Below are positions 1-10,358 of a stretch of DNA of 64,000 nt, one piece after another. How positions within the stretch are numbered: the stretch's first letter is position 1; each line of letters starts with the position of its first letter. Below the pieces are notes generated by a model that was given only the letters and a program-made list of their open reading frames with translations, was not told the DNA's origin and searched no databases. A program made the translations under genes and the position numbers. This stretch comes from Sporopachydermia quercuum (lineage: Eukaryota > Ascomycota > Sporopachydermiomycetes > Sporopachydermiales > Sporopachydermiaceae): contig BCGN01000008.1 in the NCBI GenBank assembly GCA_001599295.1, positions 1,054,001-1,118,000 of the forward strand, in the 5' to 3' direction.

Positions 1-2878
1 AACATATAGTATTAGAGACTGAAGATCAGGTTTCATTTTGGGTTGAAATGAGATACGTTGTGTAAAACCTCATCTAAAAACTGATCCTGTGAACAGCATT
101 GCAAACTTTTGTTGATTTTTTGATGCCATGGACTCTTCAGATTGTTTAAAACTTAAACTTTGCGGTACCAACTGAACTGATTGGGTTTATTCAGAATTGG
201 TTGACATTATTTTGTCAACAACGTTAATTAGTTATTATTATACGAAAATATCCAGAAATTTGGGGATAAATCTAAGTATTGAGGCAGTCAAGAACTACAA
301 ATAATAGTTCATTGATTTCAATTTACGAAACGCTAGTTACTTTTCTACTAGTAGACGGACAAGAGAAACTTGCTTGTATCCCTGGAAATTATACCGATCG
401 TATAAGTTGTCTAATGGATTTTATCTTTAGTTTTTTCAATTGATTTATAATTATATATATACTTCGATTGTCAAATTTATGCTTCCTAGATATAGTAAGT
501 AATGAACTTGAAAGATAAGGTTCAGAGTTGTTTGAATGATAAATTCAATTAGTTTCCACTTCTAACCGCCGTAAAATTATGAAGATGTCTGAAAATAGCT
601 AAAAATAAATATTTTCTGCTCTAATTAAATGGGCACTTAGAAAAACGAAGACCTTACACACATACCGTATAAAAACAGTTTCATATAAAAGACTATGGAA
701 CTTATTATAACTAAATATCAAAAGTCTTAGTTGTTATTATACTTTTAATTTTAAACTATTGCTGACTCTCTTCTCCGGCAATTGATCTTTGGTTTCGGCA
801 ATGAAATAGAGTTTATCTTTGTGAAATTTAGAATAATCTTTCATACATCTACCCCAGGTTTGGTTTACTAATTGAATTCTTCTTTCGACAGAACTTTAAG
901 TTAGTTTTTTCCTGGTCATGTGATGAATGTGATTGATCTTGTGACAAGAAAGAAAAAATGAAAAGATGTAAGACCACACAATCTATCACCATCCTCTAAT
1001 CATTCGTATCACCGTAAACGAATAAAATTTCAAAAATTATTTTAGACAAAACATGCATATTCGATTGGGGAACTTTTAAATCAACCTTGATGGAATAATT
1101 GACTAATGTTTTCTTGGTTTTAATGAAGAGCGCAAATTATCACTACCAATGAGATTTCGAACCAACATTTACTAACTACTATACATTGGTCTAACTTCTG
1201 AAGAGGGGATATCTATTTTGTGCTAAATTTTTTCCGTTCCACTAGGCAGCTGAAAGTTTTCAACAATATTATTATACTTTACTTTGGGTCTATCTTACTG
1301 AACTAAAATGACTTTTAAGTAGCTAATGACATCACCGATCAGGGCTAATGTTTTAATCTGATTTAATAGGACGAATAATTGAAAGACCTATCCAACGTTT
1401 CATATATAAATGAGTCATGATGAACGGAAGAAAGTGGTAAACATGTTGGCTATAAATGAAACTACCAACAAAAGTTACATCCTCATTGCTGAAGACAATG
1501 AACAATCCATAGATTAGAATATTGATAAGGCTCTGCGAAAACGTAATGAACTGCTTACAGAACGTAATACACATTTCATTCGCAGTGAAATCATACATGT
1601 CCCTAAATCTCGATGATGATAATCAAATATATATAGAAGAATAGCAACAAAGTAGGCACTAGTTAGCACATTCTGTATCTCGGATTCGATCAAGAACATT
1701 ATTGATGGATCACTTCAGTCTTTAATCTTTTTTCTTTTATACCAATTTCTTTTATTTTCCCGTCCTCTAGATTTACAATATTTAATTCTTTCTTCCTTTT
1801 TTTTTTTTTTTTTTTACATAATACCATCCTTAACTACTTTGTTTTCCTTCTTGCACACTCTTCTTTACCATTATTGTTTATCAATCATTCTCAGTATTCG
1901 GTCGTTTTCTATACAATTAAGATTCAGTAAGCCTTCGGAACTTAACTANCTTAACTTTGCTTTCTCACCTACGCGAAATGGTCAATGAACCATTATGTTT
2001 TCCTTCACACAAATCTCTACCTGGTATTTGCTCAGAGCAGTCTTTCTCTATGATACGCACAATCATGCATGGCTTCATTTCAGTCTCAGAACTTCAAACT
2101 TAAATTTTGGTTGCTGTTTTCATGAATTCACTTTGAATCAGAATAAGGCAAGATCATAAATAATGGCACTGTCTCCTTCGCTTTCTGTTAATTACCGTGT
2201 GATTATTCTATGAGCTAGCGTTCTAATGGATAGTACTAGATATTTAATAGTCTCTAATAGAAGTGTTTGTGCTAAGAATCATTACAGATAGATTTTATTT
2301 CAAAGTTATGAAAAAATAAAAATTTATTCCTTTGTGACGTCTGAGCTCTGATTGTTGAATGATATCAGTAGAAATCTTTTTACTGACGCTTTCCTTCTTC
2401 ATTTGATAGAAATGTGAGTATATTTGATTCTATATGACTTGAAGCTGTTGAAGATAGTCAAGTACGGCTTTTGATAGTAGAATAGTGTGAGCTGTGAATG
2501 ATTTAATGATATTAGAATGTACTCTGAATCTTGTAGCTAGACTAGCCGTGTCCATACTTCAGACTGGTTCAATCGTTTATTATCTTTAGCTTTCATCGTT
2601 AGATATTGATTTTTATAACAAAGAACGAGATGTTCGTTGATAGACTTCTCCTTCTGCAATCTTGTAAGAGTTTCGATACCAATTGTTCCAGTTAATTGTA
2701 TACAGTGACTCTTACAAATAGTAGTGATGTTTATCAGTACTATTATGATATACATGTTTCTGATGTATGCTTTTGATGATCGATATGCAGTTTGAACTAT
2801 GTTACGACTTTTAACCACAAGAACTATACTAACTATATCAAAATAGTACCTTGTATTTTAATTCGTTATTTTTCCTCA
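1..2878. other. Gene-free stretch upstream of the choline/ethanolamine kinase gene
   Basis: I find no coding region, splice-signal pair or RNA gene that I can support here. It contains only short chance frames, a T-tract at 1797-1815 and one copy of the motif GCACAATCATGCAT at 2057-2070 that recurs near 7300. The last few hundred bases presumably include the promoter of the kinase gene. Confidence 0.6.
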
Positions 2879-4495
2879 ATGAGTAGTGCAACACTGAACG
2901 AAGAGTTCAAGAGCTCAAGGAGCAGTATCTCTTTACCGGTTGTAAGAAGAAGATCAGCTTCAAGAGTTCGTATACCTAGAACCCCTTCAACAACCTCAAT
3001 AAGATCTGAGTCTTCAGTTGGTGATGATGATATACCTACTTCTACATACTTCCTTGATAATCAGTTGCCAGTCGATTATTTCAAAGCTGATATTTTATCT
3101 TTATTGCAAGAATTACGCATTCCCAAATGGCACAGATTATCACCGTCGTTGACCAATAAAATTCAAGTACATAGAATCTCTGGAGCTCTAACAAATGCTG
3201 TTTACTCCCTTGAACCACCAGCTGATATCCCTATGAGAAAACCTGCAAAGTTATTATTACGTGTATATGGCCCACAAGCTGATCATTTAATCGACCGTGA
3301 AAAAGAGTTGGAGATTTTAGGAAGATTATGTCAACAGGGTATTGGCCCAAGACTTTTAGGAATTTTTGCTAATGGTAGAATTGAGCAGTTTTTACCAGCA
3401 GTGCCTTTAACCAAAACCGAATTATGGGATGCTGAAATTAGTGCCAGGATTGCCAGAAGAATGAAAGAACTTCATTTGAATGTCTCTCTAACCGAAGATG
3501 AGAGAAACAGTGGTCCCTTGGTATGGAGAAAACTTGAACAATGGAGACCAAGGGTTGAGTATGTTTTGGAAATGTTAGAAGCTGGCAAATGTAATAATAA
3601 AATACATAAAACGACCGAAAGTCTTCTAGGTTGTTCATGGGAAGCTTTTATCAAAATGAACAAAAAGTATAAGGAATGGGTAATAAATTTAAGTGGAGGT
3701 GCTGAAAGGGTCAAGAAACATTTGGTGTTTAGTCATAATGATACTCAATATGGTAATTTACTGAAAGTGCAACCTCCAAAAGGTAGTCCTTTGTTAGATT
3801 TCAAGTATGAACATAAGAAGATTATTGTTATTGATTTTGAATTCAGCGGTGCTAATGTTCCTGGTTATGATATTGCTAATCATTTTCTAGAATGGACATC
3901 TGATTTTCATGCTGAAAAAGACACCCATGATATACACGAGGAAAAATTTCCAAATTATGAAGAGGAAATGAATTTCATTACTTCTTACGTTATGGAAACA
4001 AATGATCCTCTAGTTGCATTTAGCGATTTATCATTAGCAACAGAAGAGGCAGAGAAAGAGCGAGAACAGAAGATTAAGCAAGAAGAAGAGACGTTATTGA
4101 TCGAATCAACAGCATGGAGACCCGCCGTCAATATTCATTGGGTTTACTGGGGAATTGTTCAGGCTTTTGAAGATAACGCTGAAATTGAAACCAGAAAAGA
4201 GTTGGATGAACAAAATAACTATAGGATCATCGATGATGATAGTACAACTTCGGAAGCAAGCGAAAATGAGTCAAAAGCGGCTACTCAACCGGTGGAGGAG
4301 ATTTATGAAGATGATTTTGATTACTTCGATTATACACACCAAAAGGCGCAATTAGTATGGAACGATTTGATTGAGTTTGGTATAATTGATCCAAATGATG
4401 AAGATTATAAGAACATCACTTCTAAAAAGATTCCTGTGTATGTTGATTTTNAGAAGAATCCACCAAAGATTGACAAGAAAAGAACTGAGGCATAA
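2879..4495 (+). CDS. Choline/ethanolamine kinase
   Basis: This 538-residue protein is a choline or ethanolamine kinase, which phosphorylates the amino alcohol with ATP as the first step of the Kennedy pathway for phosphatidylcholine or phosphatidylethanolamine in the cytosol. The catalytic signatures are visible: HNDTQYGNLL is the Brenner-type loop with the catalytic Asp, and VIDFEFSGANVPGYDIANHF is the choline-kinase motif with the metal-binding Asp. A serine-rich N-terminus and an acidic C-terminal half fit the fungal family. I start at the ATG at 2879 (MSSATLNEEF); the frame is open further upstream to 2792, but without a convincing start. S. cerevisiae has two paralogues, CKI1 and EKI1, and I cannot tell by eye which this matches better. 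One unresolved base affects a residue near the C-terminus. Confidence 0.9.
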   Translation: MSSATLNEEFKSSRSSISLPVVRRRSASRVRIPRTPSTTSIRSESSVGDDDIPTSTYFLDNQLPVDYFKADILSLLQELRIPKWHRLSPSLTNKIQVHRISGALTNAVYSLEPPADIPMRKPAKLLLRVYGPQADHLIDREKELEILGRLCQQGIGPRLLGIFANGRIEQFLPAVPLTKTELWDAEISARIARRMKELHLNVSLTEDERNSGPLVWRKLEQWRPRVEYVLEMLEAGKCNNKIHKTTESLLGCSWEAFIKMNKKYKEWVINLSGGAERVKKHLVFSHNDTQYGNLLKVQPPKGSPLLDFKYEHKKIIVIDFEFSGANVPGYDIANHFLEWTSDFHAEKDTHDIHEEKFPNYEEEMNFITSYVMETNDPLVAFSDLSLATEEAEKEREQKIKQEEETLLIESTAWRPAVNIHWVYWGIVQAFEDNAEIETRKELDEQNNYRIIDDDSTTSEASENESKAATQPVEEIYEDDFDYFDYTHQKAQLVWNDLIEFGIIDPNDEDYKNITSKKIPVYVDFXKNPPKIDKKRTEA

Positions 4496-5432
4496 GAAAG
4501 ATGAAATAAAAAAGAAGCATCGTGTACAGCAACTATTACGAATAATGAGTTCTTCGCTTTTATAAATTTATGAGGATGAAGGATGAAGGATCACGGATAA
4601 AGAATGCTCATAATGGTTTTATATTGAGGACCAACTAAAACGACAGTGAATGCTTTACTGAAGAAAGCGAGTTCTCGTAATACGGTGCTACAGCACACTA
4701 CCACTTTTTAGTGTTGAAAATTGTAGACAATAAGCTAATATAATATATTTATGTTATAATTTAATATCTATATATATATAATTACTAAGAGTTGATATCC
4801 CACTATAGAAATGATCTTGTGATTTTTTCCTTTGAATCTTTGTTCATTCATAATCTAACTATAAAACGTCAAGTGTAATCATCTTGTTCGTCCTAAATAA
4901 TCTTTTTCTTCAGGTTAATAAAACAACTTTAACATCTTACGTAATGCATTCGTTTTCATCTCAGCTATTCATTATTCATATCAACTACTTTGTGTACAAA
5001 TCGCTTCATATCATTTCTAACTTCAGTTGTCGTGTTCCTACTAGTTCCTGAAAATGGTGTATAATTTACTGTAGTGAACAAGTTACCAGTACATATATGA
5101 GAAGGTACTTTATACAATCGGCATAGGAATATTAATAACCTATGAATATACCAAATATTTGTTAAACTCCAAAAAAACCCCTCTAATCTCAAGTTTTACA
5201 TTATTGGTTGGNAATATGGTTGCAATTGGAAATCGAAACTGTGTCTCTCCTACTCCTAGGTTATAAATCAAATAAATAAATACCTATATTGAAATAATAA
5301 ATAATAAATAAATAAGTAAACGTTTCACTTAACTTCACTTAACAAACTGTTCTAATGCACAATAAATCAAAGATTCTTTTAACAAAAGGAATAGAAAGAT
5401 AAATCGTAGAGTTACTATGGAAACATCTAAAT
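4496..5432. other. Intergenic region between two converging genes
   Basis: The kinase gene ends from the left and KGD2 ends from the right, so this holds both 3' untranslated regions. It is AT-rich, with AAATAAAT-type low complexity around 5260-5320. I see no gene. Confidence 0.6.
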
Positions 5433-7124
5433 TTACCATAATAACATCTTTCTAGGATCTTCGATCAACTCCTTAACAGTTTTCAAGAAAGTAACAGCTT
5501 CTCTACCATCAAGTAATCTATGATCATAAGTTAAAGCGAGATACATCATTGGTCTTGCGACAACCTTACCATCAACAACAACAGCTCTTTCCTTGACACC
5601 ATGCAAACCTAAAACTGCAGTTTGAGGCATGTTGATAATAGGAGTTCCGTATAAAGATCCAAAGACACCACCATTAGAAATAGTGAAAGTACCTCCGCTC
5701 ATATCTTCAAGAGTTAATTTTCCATCTCTAGCCTTGACACCTAATTCAGCAATAGCTTTTTCAATTCCCATGATATCTAAAGCTTCAGCATTACGAACAA
5801 CCGGTGTGACAAGACCCTTTGGTGTAGCAACGGCAACAGAGATGTCGACGTAATCCTTATATACAATGGTGTCACCCTTACCTGGTCCTTCGATGGCAGC
5901 ATTGACTGTAGGAATATCTTTCATAGCTAAGACAGAAGCTCTGGAGAAAGCTCCCATGAAACCGAACTTAGAACCGGTCTTCTTGAGGATTTCATCCTTA
6001 TAGAGTTTTCTCATTTCCATCAAAGCAGACATGTCAACTTCGTTGAAAGTGGTAAGTGATGCAGCGGTGTTTTGAGATTCCTTGAGTCTTTCGGCAATAC
6101 GAAGTCTCATTCTGTTCATTTTCACTCTGCTCTCAGATCTGGATCCAACAACTGGAGCAGCAGATGAAGGAGCGGATGAAGGAGCAGCAGCCTTTGGAGC
6201 AGCAGCCTTTGGAGCAGCAGCCTTTGGAGCAGCAGCCTTTTTAGGGGCCGGGGTAGCCTTTGGAGCAGGAGCATCAGCCTTTGGAGCAGGGGGTGGGGCT
6301 GCAGCTTCAACCTTTGGAGCATCAGCAGCGGCAGCCTTCTTACCACCAGTTCCAGGTTGTAACTTGAATAAGTCTTGGCCAACGGCAACAGTGTCTTCGG
6401 GTTGGGCTAAGACTTCAGTAATGACACCAGCAAAAGGAGCATTAACAGCTACATCAATCTTATCAGTTTCAATGGTGGCAACTTCTTCGTCTTGTTCAAC
6501 GAAGTCACCAACGGATTTATCCCAGGACTTCAGGGTACCTTCAGTGATAGATTCNGCCATTTCTGGAACTTTAACAGTCTCAGCGGGGCCAGTGGTAGTA
6601 GGAGCAGACTCAGCTTCGGCAGGAGCAGCAGGGGCTGCAGCTGGAGCCGATTCAGTCTTTGGTGGAGCCGATTCGCTCTTGGCAGAAGGAGCTCCACCAC
6701 TACCAGGTTCAATCTTGAACAAGTCCTGTCCAACAGTTACAGTATCCTCAGGATTAGCTAAGAATTCAGTAAGAGTTCCTTCGAAAGGAGAGTTGACAGC
6801 AACATCAATCTTATCAGTTTCGATAGTGGCAACTTCTTCGTCTTGAGCGACATGATCGCCAATTTGTTTTTCCCATGATTTTAGGGTACCTTCTGTGATA
6901 GATTCAGCCATTTCTGGGACTTTCACGGTTTCAGCTAAACGAGAGGTTAGTGACTGTAAGATAAAAGGGAAGGATTGGCTTGAGACTGGTAGGTACAATG
7001 CTGATTGTTGAGATCCTAGCTGAAAAGTATTACAACAAATGGCATTGGACAGATCAAAACAGTTTGGATTGTCATGTTGATAGTAACTTCTTCGAGAATG
7101 ATTGGTAAGTTTAAAGAGGTGCAT
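5433..7124 (-). CDS. KGD2: Dihydrolipoamide succinyltransferase (E2 of 2-oxoglutarate dehydrogenase) with two lipoyl domains
   Basis: This 563-residue protein is the E2 core of the mitochondrial 2-oxoglutarate dehydrogenase complex, moving succinyl groups from the lipoyl arm to CoA in the TCA cycle. Residues 1 to about 64 look like a mitochondrial presequence. Two lipoyl domains follow, at about 65-142 and 181-258, each with the lipoylation site ETDKIDV (Lys105 and Lys222). An Ala/Pro/Lys linker comes next, then the catalytic domain (about 331-563) with YDHRLLDGR (His535, Asp539). No clear peripheral-subunit-binding domain is seen, as usual for this E2 type. Fungal KGD2 normally has one lipoyl domain, so the tandem pair is unusual. 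The two copies are very similar in DNA too, which suggests a domain duplication. One unresolved base lies in the second lipoyl domain. Confidence 0.95.
   Translation of the reverse strand: MHLFKLTNHSRRSYYQHDNPNCFDLSNAICCNTFQLGSQQSALYLPVSSQSFPFILQSLTSRLAETVKVPEMAESITEGTLKSWEKQIGDHVAQDEEVATIETDKIDVAVNSPFEGTLTEFLANPEDTVTVGQDLFKIEPGSGGAPSAKSESAPPKTESAPAAAPAAPAEAESAPTTTGPAETVKVPEMXESITEGTLKSWDKSVGDFVEQDEEVATIETDKIDVAVNAPFAGVITEVLAQPEDTVAVGQDLFKLQPGTGGKKAAAADAPKVEAAAPPPAPKADAPAPKATPAPKKAAAPKAAAPKAAAPKAAAPSSAPSSAAPVVGSRSESRVKMNRMRLRIAERLKESQNTAASLTTFNEVDMSALMEMRKLYKDEILKKTGSKFGFMGAFSRASVLAMKDIPTVNAAIEGPGKGDTIVYKDYVDISVAVATPKGLVTPVVRNAEALDIMGIEKAIAELGVKARDGKLTLEDMSGGTFTISNGGVFGSLYGTPIINMPQTAVLGLHGVKERAVVVDGKVVARPMMYLALTYDHRLLDGREAVTFLKTVKELIEDPRKMLLW
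6181..6240. repeat. Four perfect 15-bp tandem repeats in the KGD2 linker
   Basis: The unit GGAGCAGCAGCCTTT occurs four times in a row without a mismatch. On the coding (minus) strand it encodes repeats of Lys-Ala-Ala-Ala-Pro in the flexible linker between the second lipoyl domain and the catalytic core. Perfect identity suggests recent expansion and possible length variation between strains. Confidence 0.95.
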
Positions 7125-7496
7125 GACCAGTTGATACCCCTTAATCTGTCCGGGGAATTATGCAGACTTTTAAGGAAAAACCACTAATAAACATCAAGCT
7201 GAACATAGCAGTAAACAATGTCTCAATAGTTGGAAATTTGTATATTTGGTATTATTACCAATTACTGATCATCAACACATCAAGCATTATATGCACAATC
7301 ATGCATCACTCTGCATGTGGTTGTACTGAAATAACTGCACGATCATGCACATCTACTCTTACCTCGTCAAAAGTATCTCATTCATTTAAACAGTAGAAGC
7401 TGACGTCTTTAATTTGATTGATTCTGATCGTATCCTTCATCAATTCATGTTTCCTCGGATGTCCTCCTTTCAATTGGAACATACAATCAAACATAA
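7125..7496. other. KGD2 promoter region with repeated GCAC(A/G)ATCATGCA motif
   Basis: This lies upstream of KGD2 and downstream of the small spliced gene. It carries GCACAATCATGCAT at 7293-7306 and the near copy TGCACGATCATGCAC at 7336-7350. It also has the inverted arms TTGGTA/TACCAA near 7247-7262. No gene is seen. Confidence 0.5.
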
Positions 7497-7853
7497 TTAC
7501 TTGATCCACTCAAACTCTACATATCCCACTCCAACTAGTACCGAAGTGCAATACATACCATAACCTCTGTAGAAGATCGAAGAAACTTTTAGGACATTGG
7601 TCTTAGGACTAATGATACGTTAGTATGATATATATTCGATAGAGGGTCTCTCTTACGGTAAATCAATCACATCTTTTTCATAAAAAGCAGCTCTTAAAAC
7701 AACATACCGAATAGTAGTCATAGAAGCAGAAACAAAAGTTCGTTTACTAGAGACATTCCTAATTGTAGCTGAAGTGATTGATGAGTTGATACATCTTCTG
7801 GTTCCAACGGCAGATGTCTTCGACAAAAATGTCATTGATCTCTTTCCGAGCAT
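7497..7853 (-). CDS. Small two-exon protein with mitochondrial presequence (unrecognised)
   Basis: I read two exons on the minus strand: 7708-7853 and 7497-7566, separated by a 141-base intron. The intron has a perfect GTATGT donor, a perfect TACTAAC branch site near 7635 and a CTACAG acceptor. The join keeps the frame (codon CG|A) and gives 71 residues. The first 49 residues are rich in Arg, Ser and Thr with almost no acidic residues, typical of a mitochondrial targeting sequence. The tail GYGMYCTSVLVGVGYVEFEW is hydrophobic enough for one membrane pass. Without splicing the frame would end after 66 residues. An in-frame TAA upstream supports the ATG at 7853. I do not recognise the family; the intron signals are the main support. 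Confidence 0.5.
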
Positions 7854-10358
7854 TTTCGATGATGTGAATATATTAAAAATTTACAACCGAAATTGAACCT
7901 GTATGCAATGTTAGTAACCAGAAGCTGCGATAAAGGCAATAGAGAAAAAGGATATAAAGAAGGAAATAGACGCCAGTGGGTATAAACTAAAACATGACTT
8001 CATATTCTGGTACAACGATAAAGCAGGAAATATCATGGGTGTTGGTAATACTTTGTCAACAGATGATGCATCACATTACCAATATTGATATCGGGCAGCC
8101 TGCGATAATGGTTGATACTAACACGATGTCAAGCTAGTATGAAAGTCAAAGTCCTATACTGCATATGATAAGATGGTGTCAAATTTTATAGGCATCTAGT
8201 TCTTATTATGTAGCACTAAATGAACCTCCTTTGCCAGTAGCAACAAAGCGTCATAGAATATGAGTACTTAAAATACTGACTATATTCTTTTTGTCTAATA
8301 TAGAGTCGAGGCTTATCAACAAATTATGTCTTCGATCCATAATGACAGTACTGAGTAAGTCATGTCTCATCGGCCATTGCATCTCAATATGATTTTCACA
8401 TTAACATCAACATTTCACTTCCAAACGCTCTTCCATATTCGTCTTGAGCTCACACTTTCACATAGGTATCCATGGTCAATTCTCGAGCTCTCCACCAATT
8501 AAATCATCAGCACATCGAAATATCAATCATAACTATGCTGTCATCAATTCTCATAATCATAACAAGAAAACTACGCATCTATTCTATTCACTTTCTTCTA
8601 ATATCCTTTCAATTGAATTATAACCAAGCATCAAACAATAAATACCTTCATTCAAATCTTCGTATGTTAGATAACCGTAGTAGCAATAATAGTAATACCA
8701 ACTAGTTGTACACTGTTTGATTGGCTACGTAGTATTGTACAATAGAAATGACACAATGATTAGATCTCTCAATCAAAATGCGCAATTATTGTGTTGTGTC
8801 TACTAAATTTGTACTTGATGACAAAAATGGTATGATGAATTAGATATTGATGAAAGGAATCAGATATATTTGTTTAATGGAAGAGTTTGAAAGAAAGTAT
8901 GAAAGGTGATCAAATGGAAGCTTTTGTTAGTATAGAGGAATTTTGTGACATTGAAGTTCACGGGAATGATACAGATGTGACATGAAGCGGAAGATATTGG
9001 ATAATGAACAAAACATGTTGGAAGAAGGATATTAGATTGGGAGGATGGNCATGTCATGGGTGACAGTCCGAAGCGGGGAGTGAGATGGTGGAAATATACG
9101 GTAATAAACTNAGCGATGAAGATAATGATGTATTATTTATCGATATTAGTTGCCATATAATTGATTCGTATTATAAAAAGATTTGAAATGTATATTGAAT
9201 AATTCAAAATTCAACAATCAATCGCTTCCAATTGCTTCCGATCAATTAAATGTAGAAAAAGAAAGAATCATTTCTTCTGATTGAAGAGACGATTTACATC
9301 AAATATCTCCTCTACGTACATTTAGAATGTCAGAGTTGTCTCTGACGAAAAGCTCTATAGTAATAAAATGTCTCAACCCAATGGAAACTTCGGGTGGATT
9401 ACTGCTACATGTACATACTTTTTCCTTTGGAAGTAATAATTTTTTGTTGGAAGTATATGAGAGGTTTGTGAAATTAATACTACAGTGCTGGAGCTCAATT
9501 TTTAATGATTCTCGTCTAAAATTCAGCATTTACCTTAGCTGCGCAAGGACTTTCCAAGACAGTTGCACGGATAAAGTTTCCTTGCAGTGTGTGCAAAGAT
9601 CTGTTAATCGTGACAAAACTAGTGCCTCTTCACCCATCTACGTCTTAATTCAATTTACTAGTGACAATCTATATCAATGTCACACGTCACAGTAGCACTC
9701 AATGAAAAATATCTCATCAAATATGCTGGCTGACATGCTGAACATAACTAGCTGGGCTATATGAATGCTACAGGCAGTGGTTTCAAACACCATAAATGCC
9801 GAAACAATAAAATATATTTAATTAGAACACTGTATAATCGAATTGTTGCAATTTCGAAAGAAGTATAGATTGACTTTATAATGTGGTATTCTGATGTCTT
9901 TGCGCGCTTAGATCAGCTATTTTTGCCAGACCATCCCCTAAAGAAGTATTATAAAGGAGTTCTTGTCATTGGTTTACCTTCTCCCAGTATAACCCAATAC
10001 AATACCAAACCATGACATCTGGGGTACACATTACTACTCTTTTCATCTCGATCAATGATTGAGATGTGTATTTTCTTTGGGTAACTCTATTCATTGAGAA
10101 GCGGATTTTTCAAAATTTTCACGTTTTAATTGGTTCAGGGGCTAACAAATTTCCGGTGTTCGGCTAATCTCAAGGGTATCCCCCTAGAAGTGAAAAGAGA
10201 CTTGATCTATTATCACGTGAGTGAACACTTATCCGATGGTTGCTAAATATCCGGTGCTACTTTGTCAAGATTTGATATTCTTTATTAAGAAGACTATGAC
10301 GAACTGATCCAACGCTATTGAGAATAATTAAGAGAGTCAGAATTAGTCCCGGCAATTC
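7854..10358. other. Gene-free 2.5-kb stretch
   Basis: This runs from the 5' side of the small spliced gene to the 3' end of YOS9. On the minus strand a TTACTAAC box followed by CATACAG (about 7890-7917) could be a 5'UTR intron acceptor for the small gene, but I found no matching donor. Frames near 8472-8705 and 9327-9695 are short and have no family resemblance. I see no RNA gene. Confidence 0.5.

Noticed and set aside
6082-6846. Long open frame of about 250 codons antisense to KGD2
   Set aside because: It is the mirror of the Ala/Pro-rich and lipoyl regions; its Ala/Gly/Ser composition follows from the coding strand and it has no family resemblance.
8352-8470. Possible mini-gene with GTAAGT at 8352 and CATAG acceptor at about 8466
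   Set aside because: No branch site, and the joined frame stops after about 20 codons.
9327-9695. 122-codon frame in the 7854-10358 gene-free stretch
   Set aside because: No recognisable motif or composition of a real protein and no supporting neighbours; kept only as a possible small unknown.
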